From: Aeoliella mucimassa
GTDB lineage: Bacteria; Planctomycetota; Planctomycetia; Pirellulales; Lacipirellulaceae
Length of the DNA stretch: 64,000 nt
Direction: 5' to 3'
Assembly: GCF_007748035.1 (NCBI RefSeq)
Contig: NZ_CP036278.1
Location: forward strand, 6,386,001-6,450,000
Both the position numbers and the translations under genes were made by a program. The notes below the pieces were generated by a model. That model searched no databases, had not been told where the DNA came from, and saw only the letters and a list, made by a program, of their open reading frames with translations. Positions 8,999-16,700 of the stretch are shown one piece after another (within the stretch, counting starts at the first letter, position 1; each line of letters opens with the position of its first letter).

Positions 8999-9195
8999 GG
9001 ACTTCATCCCACTGCCGGCAACCGTGCCGGAGGCGAACGATCTCGTGCCCGACACGGTCACGAACTTGTCGCCGATCGACCACCTTCCCGGGTGGTAGCG
9101 GTTGAGGACCGTAGCAGCTAACAACTGCTGCGTGTGGCCATGATCCCCCGAAACGGACTCCTAAGGTGGTTTCCGTTTACTTGTTCTTGAAGTCC
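8999..9195 (+). ncRNA. Candidate retron msr-msd-like structured RNA
   Basis: An exact 8-bp inverted repeat, GGACTTCA (8999-9006) and TGAAGTCC (9188-9195), brackets 181 bases that hold five independent hairpins. These are CCGGCA/TGCCGG (9015-9020/9025-9030), TCGTG/CACGA (9043-9047/9059-9063), ACCACC/GGTGGT (9079-9084/9091-9096), GTAGCAG/CTGCTGC (9111-9117/9125-9131, one G-U) and AAACGGA/TCCGTTT (9151-9157/9172-9178). The outer pair would correspond to the a1/a2 repeats that bound a retron non-coding RNA, and the total length of about 200 fits. It lies directly upstream of the genes leading to a retron-type reverse transcriptase. I could not identify the branching guanosine or divide msr from msd with confidence. 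There is no convincing ORF through it. Confidence 0.55.
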
Positions 9196-9217
9196 CGCTT
9201 TCTGAAAGGAATATCCT

Positions 9218-9502
9218 ATGAAGGCAACACTTCGAGGTTCCGCAACACGCCCCCGCGATTTGCTCCGTGAAGTCGAAAGACGAGCGGTTGCCATTCGCAA
9301 GCTGCTCAATACTCTTGGGCAGGGTCAAGGTCGTGAGATGCGGGGGGTTGTGGATGACGCAGTGAAGCTTGCTGAATCCATTGAGCATATTGCTCATTGG
9401 GGCCAGTCTTGCCCTGCGGCAGATGTGGTAGAAGTTGAATTTCGAGTTGAGGTTTTAATCTCACTCCTGGAAGTTGAAGTCGACCATATTTTTGCATCCT
9501 GA
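9218..9502 (+). CDS. Small hypothetical protein of the retron-like cassette
   Basis: 94 residues with a good ribosome-binding site (AAAGGA, spacing about eight). No family was recognised. The N-terminus is basic (RGSATRPRDLLREVERRAVA) and the rest looks alpha-helical, with hydrophobic heptads in LAESIEHIAHW and VEFRVEVLISLLEVEVDHIF. It has no signal peptide or membrane segment. It lies 22 bases after the candidate non-coding RNA and 61 bases before the HTH gene, all co-oriented with the reverse transcriptase. This position suggests an accessory component or regulator of that cassette. Its function is unknown. Confidence 0.65.
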   Translation: MKATLRGSATRPRDLLREVERRAVAIRKLLNTLGQGQGREMRGVVDDAVKLAESIEHIAHWGQSCPAADVVEVEFRVEVLISLLEVEVDHIFAS

Positions 9503-9563
9503 TGTCCAAGATCGGTGAACAAACGATCTGTCCAACATACCATAGATAAGGAGTCTTTCCGTC

Positions 9564-9941
9564 GTGAGTAAACAGCTGGGAAAGACCATTAGAATATTGC
9601 GACAGGCAAAGTCACTGAAAATGACGGAGGTCGCAGGCGAGAGTGGTGTAAGTGTGCCGTACTTAAGTTTAGTGGAGAATGGAGAGCGTCAGCCATCATT
9701 GGAGGTGATGAGGCGAATTGCTGAAACACTTGGTGTTCCCTCCGAAGCACTAATAGTGATGGGTGTGGGTGATAGCTCTTTGATGTCTAGTGACAAGCGA
9801 ACTTCCGAATTGACTGGCATGGTTGGCCAGTTAATCGAGATCGAGAATAAATTGACGTCACTGCTCGGAAAGGATGCAAAACGTGCTGCCACATCAAATA
9901 AGGCCAGAACACCTCGCCGAGGCAATGGGCCTAAGCGTTAA
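9564..9941 (+). CDS. XRE-family helix-turn-helix protein (retron-cassette partner)
   Basis: 125 residues from GTG at 9564, preceded by AAGGAG about ten bases upstream. Residues 5-60 form a clear XRE/Cro-type HTH: LGKTIRILRQAKSLKMTEVA, then GVSVPYLSLVENGERQPS and a following IAETLGVP helix. The C-terminal 60 residues are helical and then strongly basic (ARTPRRGNGPKR), consistent with nucleic-acid binding. The 3' end overlaps the reverse-transcriptase frame by up to 68 bases, so translation is probably coupled. Retrons with small HTH-protein partners are known. It may be an effector, a regulator of the cassette, or both. Confidence 0.85.
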   Translation: MSKQLGKTIRILRQAKSLKMTEVAGESGVSVPYLSLVENGERQPSLEVMRRIAETLGVPSEALIVMGVGDSSLMSSDKRTSELTGMVGQLIEIENKLTSLLGKDAKRAATSNKARTPRRGNGPKR

Positions 9942-10980
9942 TATGCTGTGGTCCTTCGCCCGGAACATGGACGCGTGCTTCAAGCCCCGCAGGATGCAAT
10001 GGGATGGCAAAAAACACCGTCCCATTGATCCACTCTATAAGCCTCCGAAGCGTCTCCTCAAAAAACTGCATCGGTTTCTGCAAAACCATCACCTATGCCA
10101 CCCTGCGGCACACGGTGGAGTACGACGGCGCTCGACCTTCACAAGTGCTCAAATCCATGTCGGAAGTAGGAACGTGTGGACCCGGGACGTTACCGACTGC
10201 TACCCGTCGATTTCGCAAGCAGCAATGTTCTCTCAGCTTCGAAAGTTGAAATTTCAGCATGACACGGCATTGGTGCTATCAATGCTGTTTACCTATCGCG
10301 ATGGCGTGCCTCAAGGATCGCCCATCAGCGGAGATGCTTTGAACATTTTCTTTTGGCCGCTTGACCAACTACTAGCGTCAATGGCTGGTAGCCTCAAGCT
10401 TCGGTATGGGCGAAATGCCGATGATTTTGTCTGGTCTGGAAGCAACCGCGAGAATGGAGATAAGCTGGCAGCGCGGCTCGAAAGTGAGATCGAGTTACTC
10501 GGTTTGAAGATCAATGAGAAAAAGAAAAGGGCAAACGGCCTACAAACCAGCTCCGACGAACGCTTGGTTCATGGCATCTCTGTTTCAAAGCCTAGCGGAA
10601 CAGCGATCAGTCGACTGCAGAGTAAGAAAGCACTGGCATTAGGCGAAAAATACGTTGCCGCATGCCGTTCAGTCACAGCTGATTCTCTCGAAGCAGTTGC
10701 GGTTAAGCGAGCGCAATTAGCGGGTTGGATGTACTACTGCAGGCAAGCTCATATTGGACCGGCTCGAACTATTAGGCAGCTGCTGGAGGCAGGGGACCGC
10801 CACGTTTTGAAAAAACTCCGAGCAATTGGTTTAAGCTCCCAAAAAAACAAATGGTGGATCATCGATTATAGGCCTAGACGGAACAAACCGAGCCGTAATG
10901 AGCCGAAGCGGCTAGCAAACGCATGGCGGACACGACTCGCACGCATGAGCCACAAGAATGTTGTGGCCACCGGACTTTAA
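9874..10980 (+). CDS. Retron-type reverse transcriptase with NADD active-site box
   Basis: 368 residues if started at 9874; an ATG at 9925 (residue 18) is an alternative. I prefer the longer form because LAEAMGLS (14-21) matches the LAxxLGIS helix at the front of retron enzymes. Recognisable RT features in order are HGGVRRRSTFTSAQIH (80-95, where SAQIH stands for the retron NAxxH motif), VWTRDVTDCYPSIS (101-114, with the first catalytic Asp105), VPQGSPISG (145-153), RYGRNADDFVWSG (177-189, the YxDD box with Tyr replaced by Asn181 but both Asp kept) and LKINEKKKR. LVHGISV (231-237) follows at the place of the retron VTG motif. A basic C-terminal extension of about 100 residues has DYRPRRNKPSRNEPKR. 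No maturase or endonuclease domain is visible, which argues against a group II intron. Activity is inferred, not shown. Confidence 0.85.
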   Translation: MQNVLPHQIRPEHLAEAMGLSVNMLWSFARNMDACFKPRRMQWDGKKHRPIDPLYKPPKRLLKKLHRFLQNHHLCHPAAHGGVRRRSTFTSAQIHVGSRNVWTRDVTDCYPSISQAAMFSQLRKLKFQHDTALVLSMLFTYRDGVPQGSPISGDALNIFFWPLDQLLASMAGSLKLRYGRNADDFVWSGSNRENGDKLAARLESEIELLGLKINEKKKRANGLQTSSDERLVHGISVSKPSGTAISRLQSKKALALGEKYVAACRSVTADSLEAVAVKRAQLAGWMYYCRQAHIGPARTIRQLLEAGDRHVLKKLRAIGLSSQKNKWWIIDYRPRRNKPSRNEPKRLANAWRTRLARMSHKNVVATGL

Positions 10981-11027
10981 TGAATGCTCTTCTTGGGCAT
11001 CATGCAATTGACTCACGCCCCACCACA

Positions 11028-11065
11028 CAAAAAACAGGGCCGGTGTCGTGTGACACCGGCCCTGT
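11028..11065 (-). terminator. Strong terminator of the ClpP-like gene, between convergent genes
   Basis: A perfect 14-bp stem at 11034-11047 and 11052-11065 has a GTGT loop. Read on the minus strand it is followed by six T residues (A-run at 11029-11034), so it terminates the leftward ClpP-like transcript. On the plus strand it ends in GTGGGTTT, so it may also slow transcripts arriving from the reverse-transcriptase gene. Confidence 0.85.
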
Positions 11066-11101
11066 GTGGGTTTCGGAGGTGGCAGCGTTTGCTGCTGATT
11101 A

Positions 11102-11266
11102 GCCTATCTCATTAAAGCTAATCTCATTAAAGCTAATCTCATTAAAGCTAATCTCATTAAAGCTAATCTCATTAAAGCTAATCTCATTAAAGCTAATCTT
11201 AGTAAAGCTAATCTTAGTAAAGCTAATCTTAGTAACGCCAATCTCAATAGCGCCAATCTTAGTAAC
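11102..11266. repeat. Eleven 15-bp tandem repeats at the 3' end of the ClpP-like gene
   Basis: Eleven consecutive 15-base units are seen. Most are GCTAATCTCATTAAA (first five after the initial variant), then GCTAATCTTAGTAAA and GCCAATCTTAGTAAC variants. The array grades from near-identical units on the left to diverged units on the right. The last unit overlaps the stop codon (11259-11261) of the minus-strand ClpP-like gene. On the plus strand, one frame reads ANLIK repeated, then ANLSK, ANLSN and ANLNS. That is the A(N/D)LxX pattern of pentapeptide-repeat proteins, but this frame has no start codon after the TGA just left of the array. There are no spacers, so it is not a CRISPR. Confidence 0.9.
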
Positions 11267-12764
11267 GATAGTATCCGGTTGGGTTGTACAGCAACCAGGC
11301 GTCGAATGGGCCGCCCTTCGGCAGGCGGACGTAGGTGTGACCTTGGTCGTCGACCTTTTCTTCCAGCTTGGCTTCGTAGCGTTCCAGGTAACCAGTCGCA
11401 GCGGGCTGGTCGGCTTCGAGGCTCAGAATCCGTAGGCCGGTGTTTCGCGAACCAGTGGGCCGCTCGCGAATGGCTTCTTCGCGAACCAGCTTCACCAGGT
11501 GCTTCACCCACCCGCGCTCTACGGCTTCGTCGCCGAACAAGTCCCAGTCGCCCGACGAGCGATTTTCGTACATCTCTTCGACGAAGCCTTCCTGGGTGGT
11601 GCCGACCTTCTCGGCGACCGCGCCGATCAGGCGACGCGAAATCTCGTCGAACATCTTGCGTTGATCTTCGAGCAGGCGGCCGTTACCGCTCATCGAAGTG
11701 CTCGCCTGGTGATGCAGGATGATCGCATCGGGGTAGCAGTACGATTCGTCGGCCAGGGTGGTGATGATGGCAGCCATGCTGGCGGCAAAACGCTTGACCA
11801 CCACATGCACGGGAGCCTTGCTCTCTTTGATCGCTTGCACGATCTGCATGCCTTCCATGGCCGAACCGCCAGGGCAGTTGTCGATCACGAGGAAGATCGG
11901 CTTGTCCGACTGGTTGTTGAAGTAGTCGAGACGCGAGCAAACGTAATCGGCCGCGCCCGACATGATGGGGCCATTCAGCTCGATGCGGCGGACGCTAATC
12001 GACAGCACCCCGTCTTCCAGCGGATTCATGGGGTACTTCTCTTCGCCGATCACACGATCTTCCAGTCGTTCCTTGGCGGCTTCGACTTCGAGCTTGGTTT
12101 CGACTTGCTTTTTCTCGGCCAGAAGTTCGGCGAGATCCGACTGCACCTTTTGCATGTCGAGTTCATGCCGCATCTTCAGCACTTCGGCCTCGAGCTTCAG
12201 GCGATCGCGCTCGCGTTCGAGCGAGGCATTCTGGGCATCGACGCGCTTGGCTTCGAGATCGAGATCGATCTTCGACTTCTCGATCGCCAGGCGTTGGGCT
12301 TCGAGTTCGTGCTTGTAGAGGGCAATCTTGTGCTTGAATTGGGCCTCAAACAACTCGGCTTCGGCCTTCATCTTCTTGGCTTCCTCGGATTGAGGATCCT
12401 TGGCCGGGGCTTCTTCCTTGGCTTCTTCTTCTTTCTCTTCGCCTTCGGCAGCTTCTTCGCCTTCAGCGGCTTCCGCCTCTTCTTCGTCGGCCGATTCTTC
12501 TTCCGCTTCTTCGGCGGCTTCTTTCATTTCGGCCAGTTTTGCCTCGGCCACTTCCTTCAGCTTCTCGCGAATTTTCTCGCGGACGTCGTCCGGCAGGTGG
12601 GCGGTTTGTTCGTCAATTTGACGTTCGATTTCATCCGGCAGTTCGGCAACTGTCTGAGTCGCGGTGGCTTCGGCAGCCGTGGCTTCGATCGGGTTGGTAT
12701 CGCCGAAGCTGGGAGCCGAAAGAATCAGGACTGCCAGGAACGGGGCTAGACACTTCAGCAGCAT
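11259..12764 (-). CDS. ClpP/crotonase-fold serine protease-like protein with coiled-coil domain
   Basis: 501 residues from the ATG at 12764, chosen because it opens a signal peptide (MLLKCLAPFLAVLILSAPSF). The N-terminal half is a long, highly charged region: an acidic Glu/Ala stretch, then a coiled coil (about 130-225) of the EAKRVDAQNASLERERDRLK type. The C-terminal domain (about 250-440) has the ClpP/SDH fold with DNCPGGSAMEGMQIVQAI, where Ser in GGSAMEG is the probable nucleophile. HHQAS supplies the probable catalytic His, and GDEAVERGWVKHL is typical of ClpP-like ends. Export plus coiled coil suggests an envelope protease rather than cytoplasmic ClpP. It ends in a tandem repeat array followed by a terminator. 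Confidence 0.8.
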   Translation of the reverse strand: MLLKCLAPFLAVLILSAPSFGDTNPIEATAAEATATQTVAELPDEIERQIDEQTAHLPDDVREKIREKLKEVAEAKLAEMKEAAEEAEEESADEEEAEAAEGEEAAEGEEKEEEAKEEAPAKDPQSEEAKKMKAEAELFEAQFKHKIALYKHELEAQRLAIEKSKIDLDLEAKRVDAQNASLERERDRLKLEAEVLKMRHELDMQKVQSDLAELLAEKKQVETKLEVEAAKERLEDRVIGEEKYPMNPLEDGVLSISVRRIELNGPIMSGAADYVCSRLDYFNNQSDKPIFLVIDNCPGGSAMEGMQIVQAIKESKAPVHVVVKRFAASMAAIITTLADESYCYPDAIILHHQASTSMSGNGRLLEDQRKMFDEISRRLIGAVAEKVGTTQEGFVEEMYENRSSGDWDLFGDEAVERGWVKHLVKLVREEAIRERPTGSRNTGLRILSLEADQPAATGYLERYEAKLEEKVDDQGHTYVRLPKGGPFDAWLLYNPTGYYRY

Positions 12765-13012
12765 CAATGCTTCTCCCTTTGAACAATGGTAAACGGTTAA
12801 TCGGCTGTCGCTGAGAAAGCGACGGGCCGCGGAGGACCCAGGCAAGAGCGCCGGTCGTGCGCGCAGCAGGGGTAGGACGCCGGACCGAAAAAGGCCGAGC
12901 GATATGTAGTACTACTATTAAAGACACAAAAGAGTTTCGTCGTAAGAGAAAAAGTTTCCGAAATCGCTAAACTTACCCATCTCCCCGACCGACTGACCGG
13001 CACTCGGACCGG

Positions 13013-13795
13013 CTAGACGATGCGGCAACGCTCTTTTTCCAGGCGATTTGCGACGAACTCCACCGCCGTGGGTGCCATGGCGTGGAAGTAATCCCAGCCG
13101 TGCCCGCCGTGCGAGGTGACCAGATCGCACTCATGCGGAATACCTAAAGAGGCTAACTTCATCTGCAATCGATCGGCCCCTTCGTGCCAGTGATCGAGCG
13201 GGTCGCTGCAGAAATACTGGAACGGCGGCCATGCTAGCGGGTGCACGTGCAGCGTAGCGGTGTCCTGCCGGGCGTCTTCGGGGTCGCGGTACAATTGCCG
13301 CAGGGCGTGGGCGACTTCCCCCTGCGCCGGCGGCGAGTCGATCCACTGGTGGAAGTCGATCGCTGGGGCCACGGCCGCTACCACCGGGAAACGCCGTGAG
13401 TATTTGTAGGCGATCCGCAGCGCGCCTTGGCCTCCCATGCTGACCCCCAACAAGCCGACCCTGGGCGACTCGATGTCCCACCGCTGGTGGATGTACTGCA
13501 TCAGATCTTCGACCACGTACGCCTCGGCGGTCCGCTCGCTGTCGAACGCGGGGTAGATGCGGTTGCTCCACCAGCTTTCGTCCCCGCGGGGAGCAACCAC
13601 GCGAAGCCCGTGCCGGGCGAACTCGGCGGTAAACACGGAGTCGTCGGCTAAGCATTCCCCCCCGACCGAGTGCAGGTAGATGGCCACGTAGCCATGTTTA
13701 TTCGGCACTTGGGGCTCGAATAGATCGACCGCGTGCCCGGCGACCTCCACGACCTCCCACGCGCCAGTTGGGTTGGATTGCTGTATCATGCTCAT
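13013..13795 (-). CDS. Alpha/beta-hydrolase (esterase D / dienelactone-hydrolase type)
   Basis: 260 residues. The core motif GVSMGG places the nucleophile at Ser119. An oxyanion-type LHSVGGE (41-47) precedes it, and SHGGHGWDYF near 231-240 supplies the probable catalytic His. There is no signal peptide, so it is probably cytoplasmic. The layout and length match S-formylglutathione-hydrolase-like esterases, but the substrate cannot be told. It is divergently oriented from the glycosyltransferase gene with only 37 bases between the starts, so the two promoters must overlap the other gene's 5' end. Confidence 0.8.
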   Translation of the reverse strand: MSMIQQSNPTGAWEVVEVAGHAVDLFEPQVPNKHGYVAIYLHSVGGECLADDSVFTAEFARHGLRVVAPRGDESWWSNRIYPAFDSERTAEAYVVEDLMQYIHQRWDIESPRVGLLGVSMGGQGALRIAYKYSRRFPVVAAVAPAIDFHQWIDSPPAQGEVAHALRQLYRDPEDARQDTATLHVHPLAWPPFQYFCSDPLDHWHEGADRLQMKLASLGIPHECDLVTSHGGHGWDYFHAMAPTAVEFVANRLEKERCRIV

Positions 13796-13832
13796 AGCCC
13801 TTGTCGTTTTGCTCCCGATGCTCCGCCTGTAG

Positions 13833-14936
13833 ATGTCTCACCGTATCCTGCATGTTGTTCGCTCGCTAGACCGCTACACCTCGGCCGAGTCGCTGTTAGG
13901 GTTGCTCGACGCCAGACCGGCCGACGACTGGGACCATCGGGTCGTGGTGCTCGGGAGTCCGCAGGGCGAACTGGCCGACGCGTTTGCCGAGCTGCAGGTG
14001 CCGCTCACCTTCATGCAGCAACGCTGGCGACTCGACCCGACGACCGCGGGGCGGGTTTCGAGTGCGATCCGCCAGCACGACCCCGAAGTGCTGCACGCCT
14101 GGGACAGCAGCTCGCTGCACTACGTGCTAGCAGCGGCCATGGCATCGAGCGTGCCGCGGATGGTTGCCGAGTGGGATCTCGACGCGATTGACAACACCCT
14201 TTCGCTCCCCACCAAGTGGCTCGCGCTACCCAGGCGGCAACTCCGCTTTGTGGTCCCCAGCCAGCGCGTCGGCGATTGGCTCGGCCAGCGCGTGTCGCCT
14301 GCGCGGATTTCGACCATCGCCCCCGCGTGCAAGCTGCCGAGCGAGCCAGGTGTCGACCGCGACGCGGTGCTAGCAGAGTTTTCGCTGCCAGCCGACGCAG
14401 TGCTGGTAGGCACCGCCTGCCCGCTACAAGTGGAGTTCGGCGTGAAGGAGCTAATCTGGGCGGCCGACATGGTTCGCGTGCTGCATCCACAGCTACGGTA
14501 CCTGATTGCCGGCGACGGCCCCGAGCGGCGGCACCTGGAGCAGTTCGGCCGCACCGCTGCGGTGCCGGAGAACATTTGCTTCCTCGGCGACACCGACCGT
14601 TGGCCGGCAGTGCTGCCCCACTTGCAGGCGTACTGGCAAGGCACCGAGGCGAATGCCTCGTCGCCGACCACGATGCTCGACGCTATGGCGGCCGGGGTGC
14701 CGGTGATTGCGAGCGACACGCCGCAGCACCGCGATTGGATCGAGCACGAACAAACCGGCTACCTGGTAAACTACGACGCGCGGGCGGAGCGGACCCGGCT
14801 GACCCATTTGCTGCTGGAAGACGCTTCGGTGGCCGAAACCCTGGCTGCAGCAGCGAAAGACCTGGTGCGCGATACCTATTCACCAGATACCCGAGTTTCG
14901 GCCTACGAAAAACTATATGTTGATCTCCTGGCATAA
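13833..14936 (+). CDS. GT-B glycosyltransferase (GT4-like)
   Basis: 367 residues. The C-terminal donor-binding half has VGTACPLQVEFGVKELIWAA (about 191-210), LIAGDGPERRHLE (about 226-238) and SSPTTMLDAMAAGVPVIASD (about 274-293), a typical GT4 end motif. The N-terminal half is diverged, as usual for the acceptor domain. The family acidic residue of the EAMAAG motif is Asp here (DAMAAG). There is no membrane segment. The acceptor is unknown, and no other sugar genes are adjacent, so a specific cell-envelope polymer cannot be named. Confidence 0.85.
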   Translation: MSHRILHVVRSLDRYTSAESLLGLLDARPADDWDHRVVVLGSPQGELADAFAELQVPLTFMQQRWRLDPTTAGRVSSAIRQHDPEVLHAWDSSSLHYVLAAAMASSVPRMVAEWDLDAIDNTLSLPTKWLALPRRQLRFVVPSQRVGDWLGQRVSPARISTIAPACKLPSEPGVDRDAVLAEFSLPADAVLVGTACPLQVEFGVKELIWAADMVRVLHPQLRYLIAGDGPERRHLEQFGRTAAVPENICFLGDTDRWPAVLPHLQAYWQGTEANASSPTTMLDAMAAGVPVIASDTPQHRDWIEHEQTGYLVNYDARAERTRLTHLLLEDASVAETLAAAAKDLVRDTYSPDTRVSAYEKLYVDLLA

Positions 14937-15017
14937 ATCGCTCATAGTAACAGATGTACACTCGACGGTCGCGTCTCTCCGGGCCGGCCTCCACTGCACA
15001 CGGTAAGGAGACCCGTT

Positions 15018-16700
15018 TTGCCTAGTCCCAGCAGCGAGCCCATGTTGTTCCGTGTTCCCAAGTCGCCAGCCGATGGCGATCTGCCGGAGGAGCTGCATCT
15101 CGAACTCTTAGTGCGCGATCGCGAAGTGATTGCCGCGCTCGAAGAACTGGAGTCGGACGAACGTCGCGAGGCATTCGCGCTCGACGCGCTCCGCATTGGA
15201 GTGATGGCCTTGCGCCATGCTGGCACGCGGATGGATGCCGACCTACTGCGTCGCGAAACGTCGCAACTACTCGGCACCTTGTCGCAAACCCTCGATCGCT
15301 ATTCGCAATCGACCGGCGATCAGCTCAATCGCTCGCTCAAAGAGTACTTTGATCCGAACGATGGCCGCTTCAACGAACGGGTCTCGCGACTGGTGAAGGA
15401 AGATGGCGAGCTGGCCACCTTGATGCGTCAACAGATCGACGGCGAGAACAGCAGCCTCGCCCGCACGCTGATGACCCATGTCGGCAGCGAAAGCCCGCTG
15501 ATGAAGATGCTCGATCCCGCGCAGTCCGAAGGCTTGCTCTCGGCCTTGCAGCAAGCGGTCGAGGGGCAGCTGACCAAGCAAAGCGAGCAGGTGCTCCGCG
15601 AGTTTTCGCTCGACAACCGCGAAGGGGCCCTCGCCCGGCTGGTGCACGAACTCAACACCAAGCATGGCGATCTCTCGAAGGATCTGAAATCGAAAATTGA
15701 CGACGTGGTCAAGGAGTTCTCGCTCGACGACGAAGGCTCGGCCTTGAGCCGCCTGGTGCGCAACGTGGATCGCGCCCAACGGACGATCACCAACGAGTTT
15801 TCGCTCGACAACAACGAGTCGGCGTTGTCGCGGTTGCGCGAGATGCTGCAGGAAACGCAGGGGGCGATTCACAAGAACCTGACGCTCGACGAGGATGGCT
15901 CGCCGCTCGCGCGGCTGAAGAAAGAGCTGCTCGACCTGCTCAAGTCGGCCGACGAAAAGAACAACGAGTTCCGCGAGCAGGTTCGCGTGGCGCTGGCCGA
16001 AATGACCGCGGCCAAGAAGGAAGCCGAACGCTCCACCCGCCATGGCGAAGTGTTCGAAGAAGCGGTCTACGACTTCGTGGCTCGCGAAGCGCAGCACGCC
16101 GGCGACATCGCGACCCCCACCGGGGCTTCGACCGGGCTGATTCGTAACTGCAAGAAGGGGGACTGCCTGGTGGAGCTGGGCCCCAGTTGCCTGGCCGCAG
16201 GCGAGAAGATCGTGGTCGAAGCCAAGCAACACGGCGGCTACACCCTGGCCTCGGCCCGCGAAGAACTCGACATCGCCCGCAAGAACCGGGGAGCCGGTAT
16301 CGGCGTGTTCGTGTTCTCCAAACGCATGGCCCCCTCGGGGCTCGATGGCTTTAAGCACTACGGCAGCGACATCATCTGCGCCTGGGATGCCGACGACCCG
16401 TCGACCGACATCTGGCTGAAAGCCGCGCTGGTAACCGCCAGGGCGTTGTCGGTTCGTCAGGCGGGTTCGTCTCCTTCGCAGGAAGTCGACTTCGAAGCGA
16501 TCGATCGGGCAGTGCTCGACATCGAAAAGCGAGCGGAGAATCTCGACTCGATTCGCACGTCGGCCAAGACCATCGTCAGCAGCGGCGAGAAGATCATCAA
16601 GCGGGTCGATACCGACGAGAAGGCGCTTGAAAAGCAGCTGGTCATCCTCCGCGAGAACCTCGACGACGTTCGCGTAGCCTTGGGTAAAGAGAAGAGCTAA
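15018..16700 (+). CDS. Coiled-coil protein with PD-(D/E)XK-like C-terminal domain
   Basis: 560 residues from TTG at 15018, which is supported by AAGGAG at 15005-15010 (spacing seven). The first 340 residues are helical. They carry four copies of a motif EFSLDxxxSALxRLxxxL, at about 195-213, 233-250, 260-277 and 287-308 (the last reads NLTLDEDGSPLARL). A degenerate fifth may lie near 110. Residues 340-480 look like a PD-(D/E)XK fold: GDCLVELG with Asp382, then IVVEAK (Glu401, Lys403) and GIGVFVFSK. The C-terminus is another coiled coil. No membrane segment is present. The architecture resembles RmuC-like or DNA-processing coiled-coil nucleases in outline only, and I do not recognise a named family. 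It stands alone on its strand. Confidence 0.7.
   Translation: MPSPSSEPMLFRVPKSPADGDLPEELHLELLVRDREVIAALEELESDERREAFALDALRIGVMALRHAGTRMDADLLRRETSQLLGTLSQTLDRYSQSTGDQLNRSLKEYFDPNDGRFNERVSRLVKEDGELATLMRQQIDGENSSLARTLMTHVGSESPLMKMLDPAQSEGLLSALQQAVEGQLTKQSEQVLREFSLDNREGALARLVHELNTKHGDLSKDLKSKIDDVVKEFSLDDEGSALSRLVRNVDRAQRTITNEFSLDNNESALSRLREMLQETQGAIHKNLTLDEDGSPLARLKKELLDLLKSADEKNNEFREQVRVALAEMTAAKKEAERSTRHGEVFEEAVYDFVAREAQHAGDIATPTGASTGLIRNCKKGDCLVELGPSCLAAGEKIVVEAKQHGGYTLASAREELDIARKNRGAGIGVFVFSKRMAPSGLDGFKHYGSDIICAWDADDPSTDIWLKAALVTARALSVRQAGSSPSQEVDFEAIDRAVLDIEKRAENLDSIRTSAKTIVSSGEKIIKRVDTDEKALEKQLVILRENLDDVRVALGKEKS

Noticed and set aside
9874-10980. Group II intron maturase as explanation for the reverse transcriptase
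   Set aside because: No X/maturase, D or En domain, and no intron RNA domain V-like structure seen; retron motifs and an upstream RNA fit better.
11102-11266. CRISPR array
   Set aside because: The 15-base units are directly adjacent with no spacers, and no cas genes are near.
11499-12749. 416-residue plus-strand frame opposite the ClpP-like gene
   Set aside because: Phe/Gly/Leu-rich mirror of the charged coiled-coil codons; no start signal.
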